DNA from: JALYYC01 sp963795805
Lineage (GTDB): Bacteria; Chloroflexota; Dormibacteria; CF-121
Assembly: GCA_963795805.1 (NCBI GenBank)
Contig: CAWCIV010000001.1
Location: 1,054,001-1,118,000 of the forward strand
DNA: 64,000 bases
Direction: 5' to 3'
The notes beneath the pieces are model-generated. The model did no database searches, was not told the DNA's origin, and saw only the letters and a program-made list of their open reading frames with translations. This document shows positions 53,409-62,419 of this stretch, piece after piece; the first letter of the stretch is position 1; the number at the start of each line of letters is the position of its first letter. The position numbers were made by a program, and so were the translations under genes.

Positions 53409-53786
53409 CTATTTGAACTCGATCATGCCAATACAGTTTTGGCCCGGGTCGATGAACCACGCCATCCGGGCGAAGCCGATGTCAGCGATGCCATCGACGG
53501 TCTTCAGGCTGGGAGTATCGTAGTCCTCAATTTTCACGCCCCGCCCGCGGAGCTCGAAGACCTCAGCGCGAACGTCTCGAACCCGAAACGCCGCCTGGGT
53601 CTGCTCATTCGTCGTCCCAACGGTACTCTTGCTGATCACCAGGTGTGCATCGCCGCCACACTTGAAGGTCACCGCTCCGGGCCTATCGTTCAGGATCGTC
53701 AAGCCGACCCTGTTCGCATAAAAGGCCCGCATGGCCTCCAGGTCGGTCGCCACCAGCACCACGTCGAGGGGACACTGGCCCAACAT
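53409..53786 (-). CDS. VOC family protein (copy 1, intact)
   Basis: 125 residues with LDVVLVATDLEAMRAFYANRVGLTILND, AHLVISKSTVGTTNEQTQAAFRVRDVRAEVFELRGRGVKIEDYD and FARMAWFIDPGQNCIGMIEFK, i.e. the two halves of a glyoxalase-like fold. Closely similar to copy 2 upstream (53884-54262), from which it arose by tandem duplication. No specific substrate can be given. Confidence 0.87.
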   Translation of the reverse strand: MLGQCPLDVVLVATDLEAMRAFYANRVGLTILNDRPGAVTFKCGGDAHLVISKSTVGTTNEQTQAAFRVRDVRAEVFELRGRGVKIEDYDTPSLKTVDGIADIGFARMAWFIDPGQNCIGMIEFK

Positions 53787-53839
53787 CGGTTCCTCCAGGG
53801 TGAGCCCCCCTGTTGGCAGAAGCTGTCCTTCCTAGGGTA

Positions 53840-53861
53840 CGCCGTTACGGTTGAGTCCGCT
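53840..53861 (-). repeat. Direct-repeat copy B bounding a tandem VOC duplication
   Basis: Second copy of the 22-base repeat described at 53360-53381, directly downstream of the frameshifted VOC gene. Confidence 0.7.
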
Positions 53862-53883
53862 AAAGCCCCTGGCGGTCCTGTAT

Positions 53884-54262
53884 CTATTTCCGCTGCATCA
53901 GCCCGATGCAGTTCTTGCCCGGGTCGATGAACCACGCGAGCGATGCCGAAGTCGAAGTCAGCGATCCCACCAACGGTCTTCAGTCCCGGCGAATCGTACT
54001 CTTCGATCTTCACGCCGCGGCGGCGAAGTTCGGCGACCTCAGCGCGAATATCCTTGACCTGGAAGGTCGCCTGCGTCTGTTCGTCCTTCGTCCCGACGGT
54101 ACTCTTCGTCATCACCAGGTTTCCACCGCCGCCCGTTTTGAAGGTGACCGCATCAGGCGAGTCGTTCAGGATCTTCAACCCGACCTTGTTGGCATAGAAG
54201 TCCCTGGTCGCGTCCAGATCCGTAGCCAGCAGCACGACGTCAAGCGGATAGTCGCCCAGCAT
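53884..54262 (-). pseudogene. VOC family protein (copy 2, 5-nt deletion)
   Basis: The first about 105 residues (LDVVLLATDLDATRDFYANKVGLKILND to GGIADFDFGIAR) are intact. The frame then breaks; the expected ending WFIDPGKNCIGLMQRK continues in another frame to TAG 53884-53886. Compared with copy 1, five bases (ATGGC or equivalent, near 53932) are missing. Without repair the frame runs on to 53699 with an unrelated tail. A 5-base loss is less typical of sequencing error than the 1-base shifts elsewhere, so this is called a pseudogene. Confidence 0.7.
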
Positions 54263-54269
54263 GCTTCCC

Positions 54270-55304
54270 CTACCTCCCCTGCCGGGATGCCATGACGGCC
54301 TTCGCCCGGGCGCGCATCTTCTGGTGGACGCCGTTCATCCAGGGAATGTCCCTGGGCAGGAACTGCTTCGGAACCTTGGCGACGATCGTGTAGTTCGCAT
54401 CGCAGACGTTCGCGATCCGGGATCGCGCCGCCTGGGAAACCAGCTGGTAGGTATCCATCACGGAGAGCCCGGTGTCTTTGGCGATCCAGTTGATGATCTG
54501 GGTGTGGGCGATCCGGAACGCGTCCTCGAGCGGGCGGTACGACCCGGCGACCATGATCGCGTCGTCGTTCTCGAGCCGCGGCCACTCGGAGACGACGCCT
54601 TTCACCAGCTCCACCGTCAGAACCGTGTTCATGGCGCCCTCGACGGCGACGCCGCAGGTCTCCCCCTCGCCCATCGTGTAATGGCCGTCACCGAGCGAAA
54701 ACAGGCCGCCCTCGACGTTGACGCCCAGATAGATGGTTGCGCCGGCGCGAGCCTCCGGCGTGTCCATGTTGCCGCCAAAGGCTTCGGGAACAAGCGCATT
54801 CCGAACCTCGAAGGCGGCCGGCGCGACGCCGATCGTGCCGTGGAAGGGCTCGAGCGGGAAGCTGGTGCCGTAGTCGGAGTCGAGCGCCTGGAAGCGGACC
54901 GTCTTCGAGGCCTGGTCAACCTTATACATCCAGGTCTTCTCCGGCAGCGGATCCTGGAGGGTCTGCGTGTAATGCGTGCCGGTCAGAGCGCCGAAGAGTG
55001 GGACGTTGACGCTGACGGCCCAGTCGCGCGCCGGCTGGACATCGATCAGGTGGATCGCCAGGGTGTCGCCCGGCTCGGCGCCCTCGACGTAGAAGGGGCC
55101 GGTCTGCGGATTGAGAAAGGGAAACTCGCAGACCTTGCTGAACAGGTCCGTCCCCGAGCGGATATGGCCGGCAAAGCAGTCCTCGGTATAGACGTCGATG
55201 ACCTCACCCGGCTTGATCCGGGCCAGCGGTGCCGCGCCACCGAAGGTCCAGGCGAACTGCTTCTCGGTCGGGACGATCCGCTTGACGTCGATGGTCTCGA
55301 TCAT
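54270..55304 (-). CDS. Acetamidase/formamidase family protein
   Basis: 344 residues from ATG 55304, with TAAGGAGG upstream. FmdA_AmdA family motifs: FTWTFGG-like FAWTFGGAAPLARIKPGEVIDVYTED, RPFYVEG-like TGPFYVEGAEPGDTLAIHLIDV, GTIGVAPA, GGNMDTPEARAGATIYLGVNVEGGLFSLGDGHYTMGEGE (metal His/Asp). Hydrolyses short amides to acid and ammonia. It opens the amide/peptide cluster and is divergent from the AhpD-like gene. Confidence 0.92.
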   Translation of the reverse strand: MIETIDVKRIVPTEKQFAWTFGGAAPLARIKPGEVIDVYTEDCFAGHIRSGTDLFSKVCEFPFLNPQTGPFYVEGAEPGDTLAIHLIDVQPARDWAVSVNVPLFGALTGTHYTQTLQDPLPEKTWMYKVDQASKTVRFQALDSDYGTSFPLEPFHGTIGVAPAAFEVRNALVPEAFGGNMDTPEARAGATIYLGVNVEGGLFSLGDGHYTMGEGETCGVAVEGAMNTVLTVELVKGVVSEWPRLENDDAIMVAGSYRPLEDAFRIAHTQIINWIAKDTGLSVMDTYQLVSQAARSRIANVCDANYTIVAKVPKQFLPRDIPWMNGVHQKMRARAKAVMASRQGR

Positions 55305-55326
55305 CCGCCCAGCCTCCTTAGCCCCA

Positions 55327-55362
55327 GCCAGTTGACGCGCCTCCCTCTTGCGACTACAAATA
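55327..55362 (+). promoter_or_regulatory. Promoter of the AhpD-like gene, shared motif copy 1
   Basis: TTGACG (55332-55337), 17 bases, TACAAA (55355-55360): ideal sigma-70 spacing. The whole block GCCAGTTGACGC-N8-CTTGCG-N2-TACAAATA recurs with identical spacing at 56876-56911 before the APC permease. The identical flanks beyond the core boxes suggest a common operator. It would give a leader of about 60 bases before ATG 55426. Confidence 0.7.
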
Positions 55363-55425
55363 CCATAGCCAGGGCCACCAGGCACTTATTCAGCGAACGG
55401 CTGGCTGCTTTTCAGGAGGACGGAT

Positions 55426-56013
55426 ATGGCTCGCATCGCGTGGGTAACGGACGAAGAGGCGACTGGGGAGCTCGCCCAGATCTATGCCGGACTCCGGAAG
55501 GCCTCAACGCGCGGAAATGTCCCCGACATTCTGCGAACGATGAGCTTACGGCCGGATTTCCTCAGCGCCATTGATCAAGCCAGCCGGCTGCATTTCACAG
55601 ATGGCGCACTCAGCCGGGCTGAGCACGAGATGATCGCGTCGTACGTTTCGGCGCTGAATCGCTGCCATTACTGACTGAGCAGCCATACGTGGTTCCTGCA
55701 GTTGCAGGGTGAGCAGTACTCGCAGACCGCGGCGGCGCTGCGCGACGGCGACCTCGACGCCGCGGACGTGACGCCGGCACAGCGCCTGCTCCTTGAGTTC
55801 GTCGAGACCCTGACCAGGCACGCGTACCGAATCACCGACGACCAGGTGGAGGCTCTACGCGCGGTCGGTTGGAACGACGCGCAAATCGCGGAGGCCGTCT
55901 ACGATGGCGCGCTGTTCAACCTGTTTGTGCGCCTGGCGGACGCGTTCGACATCCATCCCGACCCGTCCTATGACGTGGCGGGTGCCCCCAAGGCGGTTGA
56001 GCCTCCTCATTGA
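55426..56013 (+). CDS. AhpD-like carboxymuconolactone decarboxylase family protein, candidate selenoprotein (TGA codon 83)
   Basis: One frame of 195 residues interrupted only by TGA at 55672-55674. AGGAGGA precedes the ATG. Before it: ATGELAQIYAGLRKASTRGNVPDILRTMSLRPDFL...LSRAEHEMIASYVSALNRCHY; after it: LSSHTWFLQLQGEQYSQTAAALRDGD...WNDAQIAEAVYDGALFNLFVRLADAF, both clear peroxidase-related CMD sequence. Homologues normally read CHYC, so TGA replaces the second redox Cys (Cys80-His-Tyr-Sec83). A GC-rich hairpin with AGTT loop starts 21 bases after the TGA. If read as Sec it is a thiol/selenol peroxidase-like enzyme; if not, a nonsense-truncated gene. No selABCD in this window. Confidence 0.72.
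55695..55708 (+). promoter_or_regulatory. SECIS-like hairpin downstream of the in-frame TGA
   Basis: CCTGC-AGTT-GCAGG, extendable by a U-G pair (55694/55709). The apical loop begins 25 bases after the TGA and has G in its second position. Both agree with the published bacterial SECIS rules (loop 16-37 bases from UGA, G among the first two loop bases). Confidence 0.5.
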
Positions 56014-56846
56014 TAAATGCCCTTCCCGCCGCTGACCTCGAGCGCCAGGAGCAACTCGACCAGCAGCACCTTCATGCCGTCCGGCCAGTCGTTCGCCCGG
56101 TACTCGGTCGATCGAGAGCTGGTTCGCTTGACGCCCGGCACCAGCCCGCAGGTCTCGGCAATCGTGGTCGAGTTCCACTCGATCCCGAGGGTGATCGGCG
56201 GCTTCACGACATACGGTTTCGCGCCCTTGCCCTGCAGCGCCCGCTTGGTCGTTTCACGGATCTCCTGCGCGGCGACCTCCGGGTGCTTCAGGACTGCCGA
56301 GTACTTGTCGATCCCGTCCTTGACCGCCACCGTCTCGACCCAGGGCAGGATCCGCTTCGCCTCGGCGCAGACGGCGACGTCGCCGGCCACCAGCGCGACC
56401 GGTACACCGAATGAACCGGCCAGCCCGGCGTTGAGCCGCGTCTCCCCCGCCACCTCGCCGTTGAGGTAGACGTTCTGGACCTCCTTGCCCAGCATGGTGT
56501 GATTCAGGACGCCGCCCTCGGTGCCGGCGCAGGAGTGATAGCCGACGAAGACCGCCGCGCCATAGCTGTCGTCGAGGCCCTGGAGCATGCAGAGCGGCTT
56601 GTGGAAGCCCTTGATCACCCGCGCCCGCTTGTCCAGGTCGTGGATCAGCAGGTTGCGCATGATCCAGTGGGAGTCGTTGACCAGGACCGCCTCGGCGCCG
56701 GCGTCGTAGGCGCCGGCGATGGCCGCGTTGGCGTCGCTGGTCATATAGCGCCGGCAGGTCTGGTATTCGGAGCCGTTCGGCAGGACGTCCTCCGGGTCGG
56801 TGACGCCGGAGATCCCCTCCATGTCGACAGAGACGAAGACTTTCAC
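56007..56846 (-). CDS. M55 family D-aminopeptidase (DppA-like)
   Basis: 279 residues, GTG start. VFVSVDMEGISGV carries the first metal Asp/Glu, VLVNDSHWIMRNLL the Asp/His, VGYHSCAGTEGGVLNHT the His metal ligand and catalytic His region, and LVAGDVAVCAEA is the family DxxxxxE strand. Forms self-compartmentalising decamers that release N-terminal D-amino acids from peptides. Converges on the AhpD-like gene with a 7-base overlap and is divergent from the APC permease. Confidence 0.9.
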   Translation of the reverse strand: MKVFVSVDMEGISGVTDPEDVLPNGSEYQTCRRYMTSDANAAIAGAYDAGAEAVLVNDSHWIMRNLLIHDLDKRARVIKGFHKPLCMLQGLDDSYGAAVFVGYHSCAGTEGGVLNHTMLGKEVQNVYLNGEVAGETRLNAGLAGSFGVPVALVAGDVAVCAEAKRILPWVETVAVKDGIDKYSAVLKHPEVAAQEIRETTKRALQGKGAKPYVVKPPITLGIEWNSTTIAETCGLVPGVKRTSSRSTEYRANDWPDGMKVLLVELLLALEVSGGKGIYQ

Positions 56847-56875
56847 CCCTCTTCTCCTCCCTCCCCGCTCAGCCT

Positions 56876-56911
56876 GCCAGTTGACGCCAGCGGCACTTGC
56901 GGGTACAAATA
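56876..56911 (+). promoter_or_regulatory. Promoter of the APC permease gene, shared motif copy 2
   Basis: TTGACG (56881-56886), 17 bases, TACAAA (56904-56909). All 26 fixed positions of the block match the copy at 55327-55362, and the 8-base and 2-base spacers are the same length. Drives permease and P1 peptidase rightward. Confidence 0.7.
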
Positions 56912-56962
56912 ACGATACGCCAGCGGGGGCGTGGCGATATCGACCAGGAGGGGAACTCGCCT

Positions 56963-58388
56963 ATGTCGGCACTGCCACCGCCAGCGTCGGACTCCGTCGA
57001 AGGACAGGCCCTACTCTCGTCCCTCGGATACAACCAGGAGCTGAAACGCGCCCTCAGCACCCTGGGCAACATCGCCCTCGTGCTGTCGGACATCACCCCG
57101 ACCGCCTCGCTGCTCGTGATCGGGACGGTCGTCATCGCCGCCGCCGGCACCGGTTCGGTCTGGGCCTACCTGATCGGCTGCTTCCTGGCCATCAACGTCG
57201 CCCTCTGCATGGGCGAGCTGGGCTCGATGTTCCCGGTCGCCGGCGGCCTCTTCAGCATCGTGACCCGCGTGCTCGGCAAGCCGATCGGCTTCCTGGCGAT
57301 GCTCGACTACATGGGCCAGGCGGTCTTCCTGCCGGCCAGCGTCGCGGTCGGCATCGGCGTCTACATCTCGGCGCTGAACGGGACCATCCCGAGCAACGTC
57401 GCCGCCGCCGTCATCATGATCATCGTCACCGGCGTCGCCCTCTTTGCGATCAACTTCAATGCGGTCCTGACCGGCTTCTTCCTGGCGCTCGAGCTGGCGG
57501 TCGTGTCAGCGCTCGCCCTCTCCGGCCTCGTCCACCTGCAGCAGCCGCTCTCCGTCGTGACCAGCCCCGTGATCCTCGATCACGGAAAGCTCGGTACCGG
57601 TCGGGGTCAGCGCGATCATCGCCGCAATTGCCGTGGCCATGTTCTCGGTCAATGGCTATGACAGCGCCATCAACTTCGCCGAGGAAACCGAGGGCGAGGC
57701 GAAGCATGTGGGCCGTGCCGTCGTGTTTGCTGCGGCGATCGGGATCGCCTTCGAGCTCGGCACCTTCCTGCTGGTCTTCTTCGGCGTACCGGATCTGAAG
57801 AAGTTCCTCGGCTCCGCGACGCCGCTGCTTGACGCCGCGAGGAGCTCCTTCGGCGACACCTTCTTTACGATCGTGGCGATCGGCGCCATCGTCGCCATCT
57901 TCAACGCCTGCCTGGCGATCACGCTTCAGTTCGCCCGGATCGTCTGGGCGGCGGGTCGCGACCGCGCCTGGCCCGAGGTCATCAGCGCCTGGATTGGCAA
58001 AGTGGATTCGCGTCGCGGCGCTCCGTGGGTGGCGACCCTGATCGTCGGCGTGCTGGCCACCATCCTCTCCTTCCAGGGCAGCCTGGTCGCGGTCGTCACG
58101 TTCACGGCCGTGCTGCTGATCGTCCTCTACGCGCTGATCTGCATCTCCGCGCTCGTAAGCCGGTACACGCAGAAGGATCTGCCGCGGCCATGGAAGATGC
58201 CGTTGTGGCCGGTCCCGCCGATCATCGGCCTGGTCGGCTGCGTCATTGCGCTGACCCAGCAGAAGCAGAGCGACCTGATCACCGTGGCCGTGATCTTCAT
58301 TGCCGGGCTGATCTACTACTTCGCCTTCATCCGTCCGCGCGGCGACCGCTACTGGGCGATCGACGTCAACCCCAAGCAGGTCCGCTAG
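56963..58388 (+). CDS. APC-family amino acid permease (1-nt frameshift near 57600)
   Basis: ATG 56963 after CAGGAGGGG. The first about 212 codons (LSDITPTASLLVIGTVVIAAAGTGSVWAYLIGCFLAINVALCMGELGSMFPVAGGLFSIVTRVLG) and the continuation from GVSAIIAAIAVAMFSVNGYDSAINFAEETEGEAKHVGRAV to the stop at 58388 form one transporter of about 475 residues with about 12 membrane helices. The frame changes at about 57596-57606, in or beside GGGG; 1426 bases is 3n+1, consistent with one inserted base. Imports an amino acid, probably the product of the peptidases beside it. Likely a sequencing error rather than decay. Confidence 0.82.
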
Positions 58389-58392
58389 GCAA

Positions 58393-59565
58393 GTGTCTTC
58401 CCCGCCCAAAGGCCGGGGTCGAGCTCGCGACTTCGGGTTCCCGGTGGGATTTCTTCCCACCGGGACCCACAACGCCATCACCGACGTGCCCGGCGTCCGG
58501 GTCGGCCACCAGACGGTCTGGAAAGGCGAGCCCGGAGGAACGGAGCCAGTCATCCGCAGCGGCGTGACGGCGATCTGGCCGCACCCGGGCGATCTGTTTC
58601 GGGAGCGGCTTTACGCCGCGATCTCGGTCTTCAACGGCTACGGCGAGATGACCGGCCGGAGCGTGATCGATGAGTGGGGCCTGCTCGGCTCGCCGATCGT
58701 GCTCACGGACACGGTGCACGTCGGGCTCGCCTACGACTCGGTCGTCCGCTACATGATGGAGCGCGACCCCGAGATCGCCGACAAGGACGTCGTCATCCCG
58801 GTGGTGGCCGAGACGGACGACAGCTTCCTGAGCGACAACCGCGCCTTCGGGATCTCGCGCGAGGACGTCTACGCCGCGCTCGACAACGCCAAGGACGGCC
58901 CGGTCGCGGAAGGCTGCGTCGGCGCCGGCACCGGCACCCAGATGTTCGACTTCAAGGGCGGCATCGGGACAGCGTCCCGGGTCGTCGAGCTGTCAGGCGA
59001 GCGGTACACGATCGGCGTGCTGCTGCAGACGAACTACGGCAGCCGCCACCAGCTGTTGATCGCCGGCGTCCCGGTCGGCCGGCAAATCACCGACCTCATG
59101 CCAAAGCGGCACCAGGAGGGGTCCTGCATCGCCGTGCTGGCGACCGATCTTCCGCTCCATCCTGGCCAGCTCCGCCGCCTCGCCCGCCGGATCGACATCG
59201 GCCTGGGCCGGACCGGCTCGGTCGGCAACGACGGCAGCGGCGAGATCTTCATCGCCTTCTCGACCGCCAACCGGATTCCGCGATCGACGCCGCGCGCCGC
59301 CCACCCGATCAATGTCCTGGTCGAAGGCCAGTTCTGGACCGAGGGCTCGCCCTTCGACCAGATCTTCGATGCCGTCGCCGAGGCGACCGAGGAAGCGGCG
59401 TTCAATGCCCTGTGCCAGGCCGACACCGTAGAGGGTCGAGATGGGAACCTGCTCCATGGTTTCCCGTTTGATCGCCACCTCGGTCACCTAACGAGACCGC
59501 TAGCAGCGCATTTATCCCTTTCCGCAAAAGTGAGGTCGCGAGTTCAAGGAGTCTCGGACTCGTGA
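58393..59565 (+). CDS. P1 family (S58, DmpA/OAT-like) aminopeptidase
   Basis: 390 residues, GTG start 4 bases after the permease stop. Family motifs: NAITDVPGVRVGHQTV, VVAETDDSFLSD, GAGTGTQMFDFKGGIGTASR, LQTNYGSRHQLLIAGVPVG, ATDLPLHPGQLRRLARRIDIGLGRTGSVGNDGSGEIFIAFSTAN. DmpA-type enzymes self-cleave and release N-terminal L- or D-residues or beta-amino acids. With DppA and the permease it suggests use of D-amino-acid peptides. The last about 25 residues exceed the family and may be spurious. Confidence 0.88.
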   Translation: MSSPPKGRGRARDFGFPVGFLPTGTHNAITDVPGVRVGHQTVWKGEPGGTEPVIRSGVTAIWPHPGDLFRERLYAAISVFNGYGEMTGRSVIDEWGLLGSPIVLTDTVHVGLAYDSVVRYMMERDPEIADKDVVIPVVAETDDSFLSDNRAFGISREDVYAALDNAKDGPVAEGCVGAGTGTQMFDFKGGIGTASRVVELSGERYTIGVLLQTNYGSRHQLLIAGVPVGRQITDLMPKRHQEGSCIAVLATDLPLHPGQLRRLARRIDIGLGRTGSVGNDGSGEIFIAFSTANRIPRSTPRAAHPINVLVEGQFWTEGSPFDQIFDAVAEATEEAAFNALCQADTVEGRDGNLLHGFPFDRHLGHLTRPLAAHLSLSAKVRSRVQGVSDS

Positions 59566-59619
59566 AGGACGCAAGCTGGAGAGGAAAGCGCATATTGCCC
59601 CTGGCAGCCTAACCGGATT

Positions 59620-59663
59620 GTCAGCGGACGGTCAGCGGACGCTCGACGGACGCTCAGCGAACG
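59620..59663. repeat. Four tandem 11-bp repeats
   Basis: GTCAGCGGACG twice exactly, then CTCGACGGACG and CTCAGCGAACG, end to end. They sit just before a TACAAAT element (59669-59675) resembling the -10 of the shared promoter. Could be iterons or a decaying minisatellite. Confidence 0.65.
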
Positions 59664-60502
59664 TCACCTACAAATGTGCCAAGAGATGGATATTAGGGAT
59701 CAGTCCGCTGCCCGATATCCGATTGATGCATGCCTCAGCGTCGAGTCATGACGGGCCGGCCGAGACACCGATTGGCCCAGCTACGCAGGTCGTTCGCTAC
59801 AGCATGTAGAGTCTGGGCGACGACCGGCGACAAGTCGTCCGGCCGGTTTTTGCGCCAGCGAGCGACTGTGCCCTCGTCTTGGTAGCGACCGTCGGCGACG
59901 GCCTGGCCATCGTCCCGGCGCACCTTTGCCCTGCCGTTAACTTGCAGCCGGCCCTTCTCGGAGTTTCGCCTGGTCATAATCAATGGTTGGCGGTCGACGC
60001 CCGCAGCTGGCGACGAAGCGTTCGCTAAGTCGGCGGGGCCGCATCCACGGACTTGCTACTGGTCGCGAACAGTCACGTTTAACCCGAGCGTTTTGGCTTT
60101 CTCTACGACTTAGATGCCGACTGGGCGTCGAGGACGAACTGCAGCGTACCCTGGGCGTATGAAACTCTGTGCTCGTCGAGGACCGTGTAGAGAATCCTAA
60201 GAGGCTGGCCAACGCTTCGGCCTTTTCCCCATTGTCCAGAAGATTCCCAACCAGGGGGAAGGTAATCAATTTCTACCACCCAGAGGCAAAGGGTTGCCCG
60301 TACCCGAGGTACTTCCACTTGTATGCGAACCGGAATCGTATGCCGTTTTGGGCACATCATTGACCGCTACACCCTCCGGGGGTCGAGTTCGGTGGGTACT
60401 CATGACGAACGAGACGTAATCCCGCCGAGGACAGGTTTAGCTGGCTCGGTCGGTAACTGCAACGGGAGTCCCGGTTGCATCAGTGATCTGCAATTGCCCG
60501 TC
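59664..60502. other. Gene-poor junction region
   Basis: About 840 bases of visibly lower GC and no confident gene. Weak leftward ORFs (82 codons ending at 59735; overlapping frames 59937-60269 and 60103-60360) resemble nothing I know. A leftward frame at 60437-60517 (EAVHDGQLQITDATGTPVAVTDRAS) looks protein-like but is cut off where the DUF2891 fragment begins. This is probably the scar of a rearrangement or a contig join. Confidence 0.4.
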
Positions 60503-60988
60503 ATGAACAGCTTCGTAGATGGCGGACGGCTGGCCTCGGACTACCAGGACAACACCCTGCGTGCTGCCCTTACCGACGCCGCTCGGCGCTGGTATTCCGG
60601 CGATACCGATTGCCAGGCGTGGGAACCGGGCGGCGACGAATTTCTCTCGCCGGCGCTTATCGAAGCCGAATGCATGCGCGCTGTGCTTCCCGAGGCTGAG
60701 TTCCGGCCCTGGTTCGACGCGTTCCTGCCCCGCCTGGGCCAAAGCCTGCCGGCAACCTTGTTCACCCCCGCCACCGTCAGCGACCGCAGCGACGGCAAGA
60801 TCGCCCATCTCGACGGGCTGAACCTGAGCCGGGCGTGGTGCTGGCGCGCTCTGGCAGCGTTCACGCCCGATCCGGAGGCTACTCGACGAGCCGCGCAGAC
60901 CCACATCGACGCCAGCCTGCCGCACGTCAGCGGCGACTATATGGGTGAGCACTGGCTGGCCAGTTTCGCCGTGCTGGCGTTAGGCTGA
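60503..60988 (+). pseudogene. DUF2891 family protein, C-terminal fragment
   Basis: From about 60539 the frame reads DYQDNTLRAALTDAARRWYSGDTDCQAWEPGGDEFLSPALIEAECMRAVLP, then PATVSDRSDGKIAHLDGLNLSRAWCW and GDYMGEHWLASFAVLALG, the C-terminal half of DUF2891. The N-terminal half (roughly 200 residues) is missing and the DNA before 60539 is unrelated, so the gene was cut. Function of the family unknown. Confidence 0.75.
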
Positions 60989-61143
60989 GGACCCTACGCG
61001 GCGCGCCATCGCCTGAAACCGGCCAAACCGCAGGCTCAATTGGTGCGGACGGTCGTACAGGTCCAGCACCTTCGCCGTCGCCGTCGGGTCGAACCGGACA
61101 GCCTTCTGCCATCCGGCTTGCCCGCGCAGCGGCGCCGCAATGA

Positions 61144-62419
61144 TCAGCGCCCGGTCTGCCGAGCCTCGGCCATCGCCCAGCCTAGCAGGAGGAAAAACCA
61201 GCCTCCGACCGGCATGCTGGTAAACGCCGTGGTTGACTGGATCGGCCACACCTGAGCACAGACCACCGCGAACAACCCGGCGCGCAACGGATCCGGATCC
61301 CGCCCCAAACCGCGGGCCAACGGCACCAGCCAGGCGATCCCCATCGCCGCGAACAGCGCCAACCCCACGAATCCGCCATCATCCAGCGCCTGCAGATAGT
61401 GGTTGTGCGGGTGATGCCAGCACATCTTGGCGCCGCCGCCATCGGGAAGGCTGCCGTCGAATGTCGGGCGGAAGTACGCCGGACGCGGGCACCCCGTGTC
61501 AAACCCGTCAAAGCCCATGCCGGTTACTGGGTTCAACCGCCCGACCTCCCACGCCCGCGCATAGAGCAGTCCATACGGTGACGCACCAAAATGCTCCAGT
61601 TGGCTGGAGAATTTTTCCACCAGCCGATGGTAGGCGGACGGCGCCACGACCGGCGAGGCGGCCAGCACAAGCCCCGCCACCACCGCTGTTGCCAGTACCG
61701 CTGGCCGCAGCCGCCGCACCAGACACGCGACGATCGCCAGCGCGAAAACAGTCAGGACCAGCGGCATGCGCTGGCCGATCATTACCATCATCACCACGCT
61801 GCCGGCGAGCAACGCGTAGGCACCGACCACTGGCCGGACACCTGGGCGATCGAGCAACGCCGACACCGCCGGCAAGACAGCAGGCAGAATGATTTTCGCC
61901 ATCGGCGGACCTGCACGCGGGGCACCAAATGGACCGGTGAGTTCCCCTTCCGGCCCCGGGGGCCAGCCGATCAGGTTCCTGCCGAATATATACTGGATGA
62001 CGCTGTTCAGCGCGATCCACACCGCGGAGGCGGCGACCAGCCGGTACATCCACGCCAGCGTCTCGCGCGTGCGCAGCACCATGAACTCAAGTGCCACGAC
62101 CAGCACCAGGAACCGCACGGTCGCCAATGCCTGCAACAGCGAGCCGACGCCCCCCTCGCCGAGGCCGAGCGCCGGTATCGGTAGCGAACAGATTACCAGC
62201 CAGGCCCACCAGGCGCCGGAGAACCAAAGCCAGCGCGCTCGCAGCCAGCCCCAGTCCCGCAGCAGCGCACAGCGTGCACAGGAAGCACAAATCAGCCACC
62301 CCGATCGCCATCTCCGCGACTCCATGCGCGTGCAGCAGCAGCAACGGCAACAGCATGACGCTGTAGAACGCTACCCGTTCAAGATGGGTGACGATGCGAG
62401 TCCTGGTGATTGCGGCCAT
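61144..62419 (-). CDS. O-antigen ligase family membrane protein (1-nt frameshift at about 62257)
   Basis: Start probably ATG 62419 (AAITRTRIVTHLERVAFYSVMLLPLLLLHAHG). After ADLCFLCTLCAA the frame shifts; removing one C of 62256-62258 restores DWGWLRARWLWFSGAWWAWLVICSLP and the rest. About 425 residues, 10-12 membrane helices, and the large periplasmic loop GFDGFDTGCPRP...KMCWHHPHNHYLQALDDGGFVGL, whose His-Asn-xx-L core is the Wzy/WaaL signature. Transfers a polysaccharide to lipid A core or a similar acceptor. This implies a Gram-negative envelope, at odds with the rest of the window. Confidence 0.82.

Noticed and set aside
55426..55674. Calling two short separate genes (55426-55674 and 55702-56013)
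   Set aside because: Both halves belong to one protein family in the same frame; the second has no start with ribosome site of its own. One gene with in-frame TGA is the simpler reading.
59620..59663. CRISPR array
   Set aside because: Repeats are 11 bases and contiguous, without spacers, and no cas gene is in the window.
59735..60360. Leftward ORFs of 82, 110 and 85 codons as genes
   Set aside because: They overlap each other in different frames, lack ribosome sites and show no recognisable domain; listed only as part of the gene-poor region.
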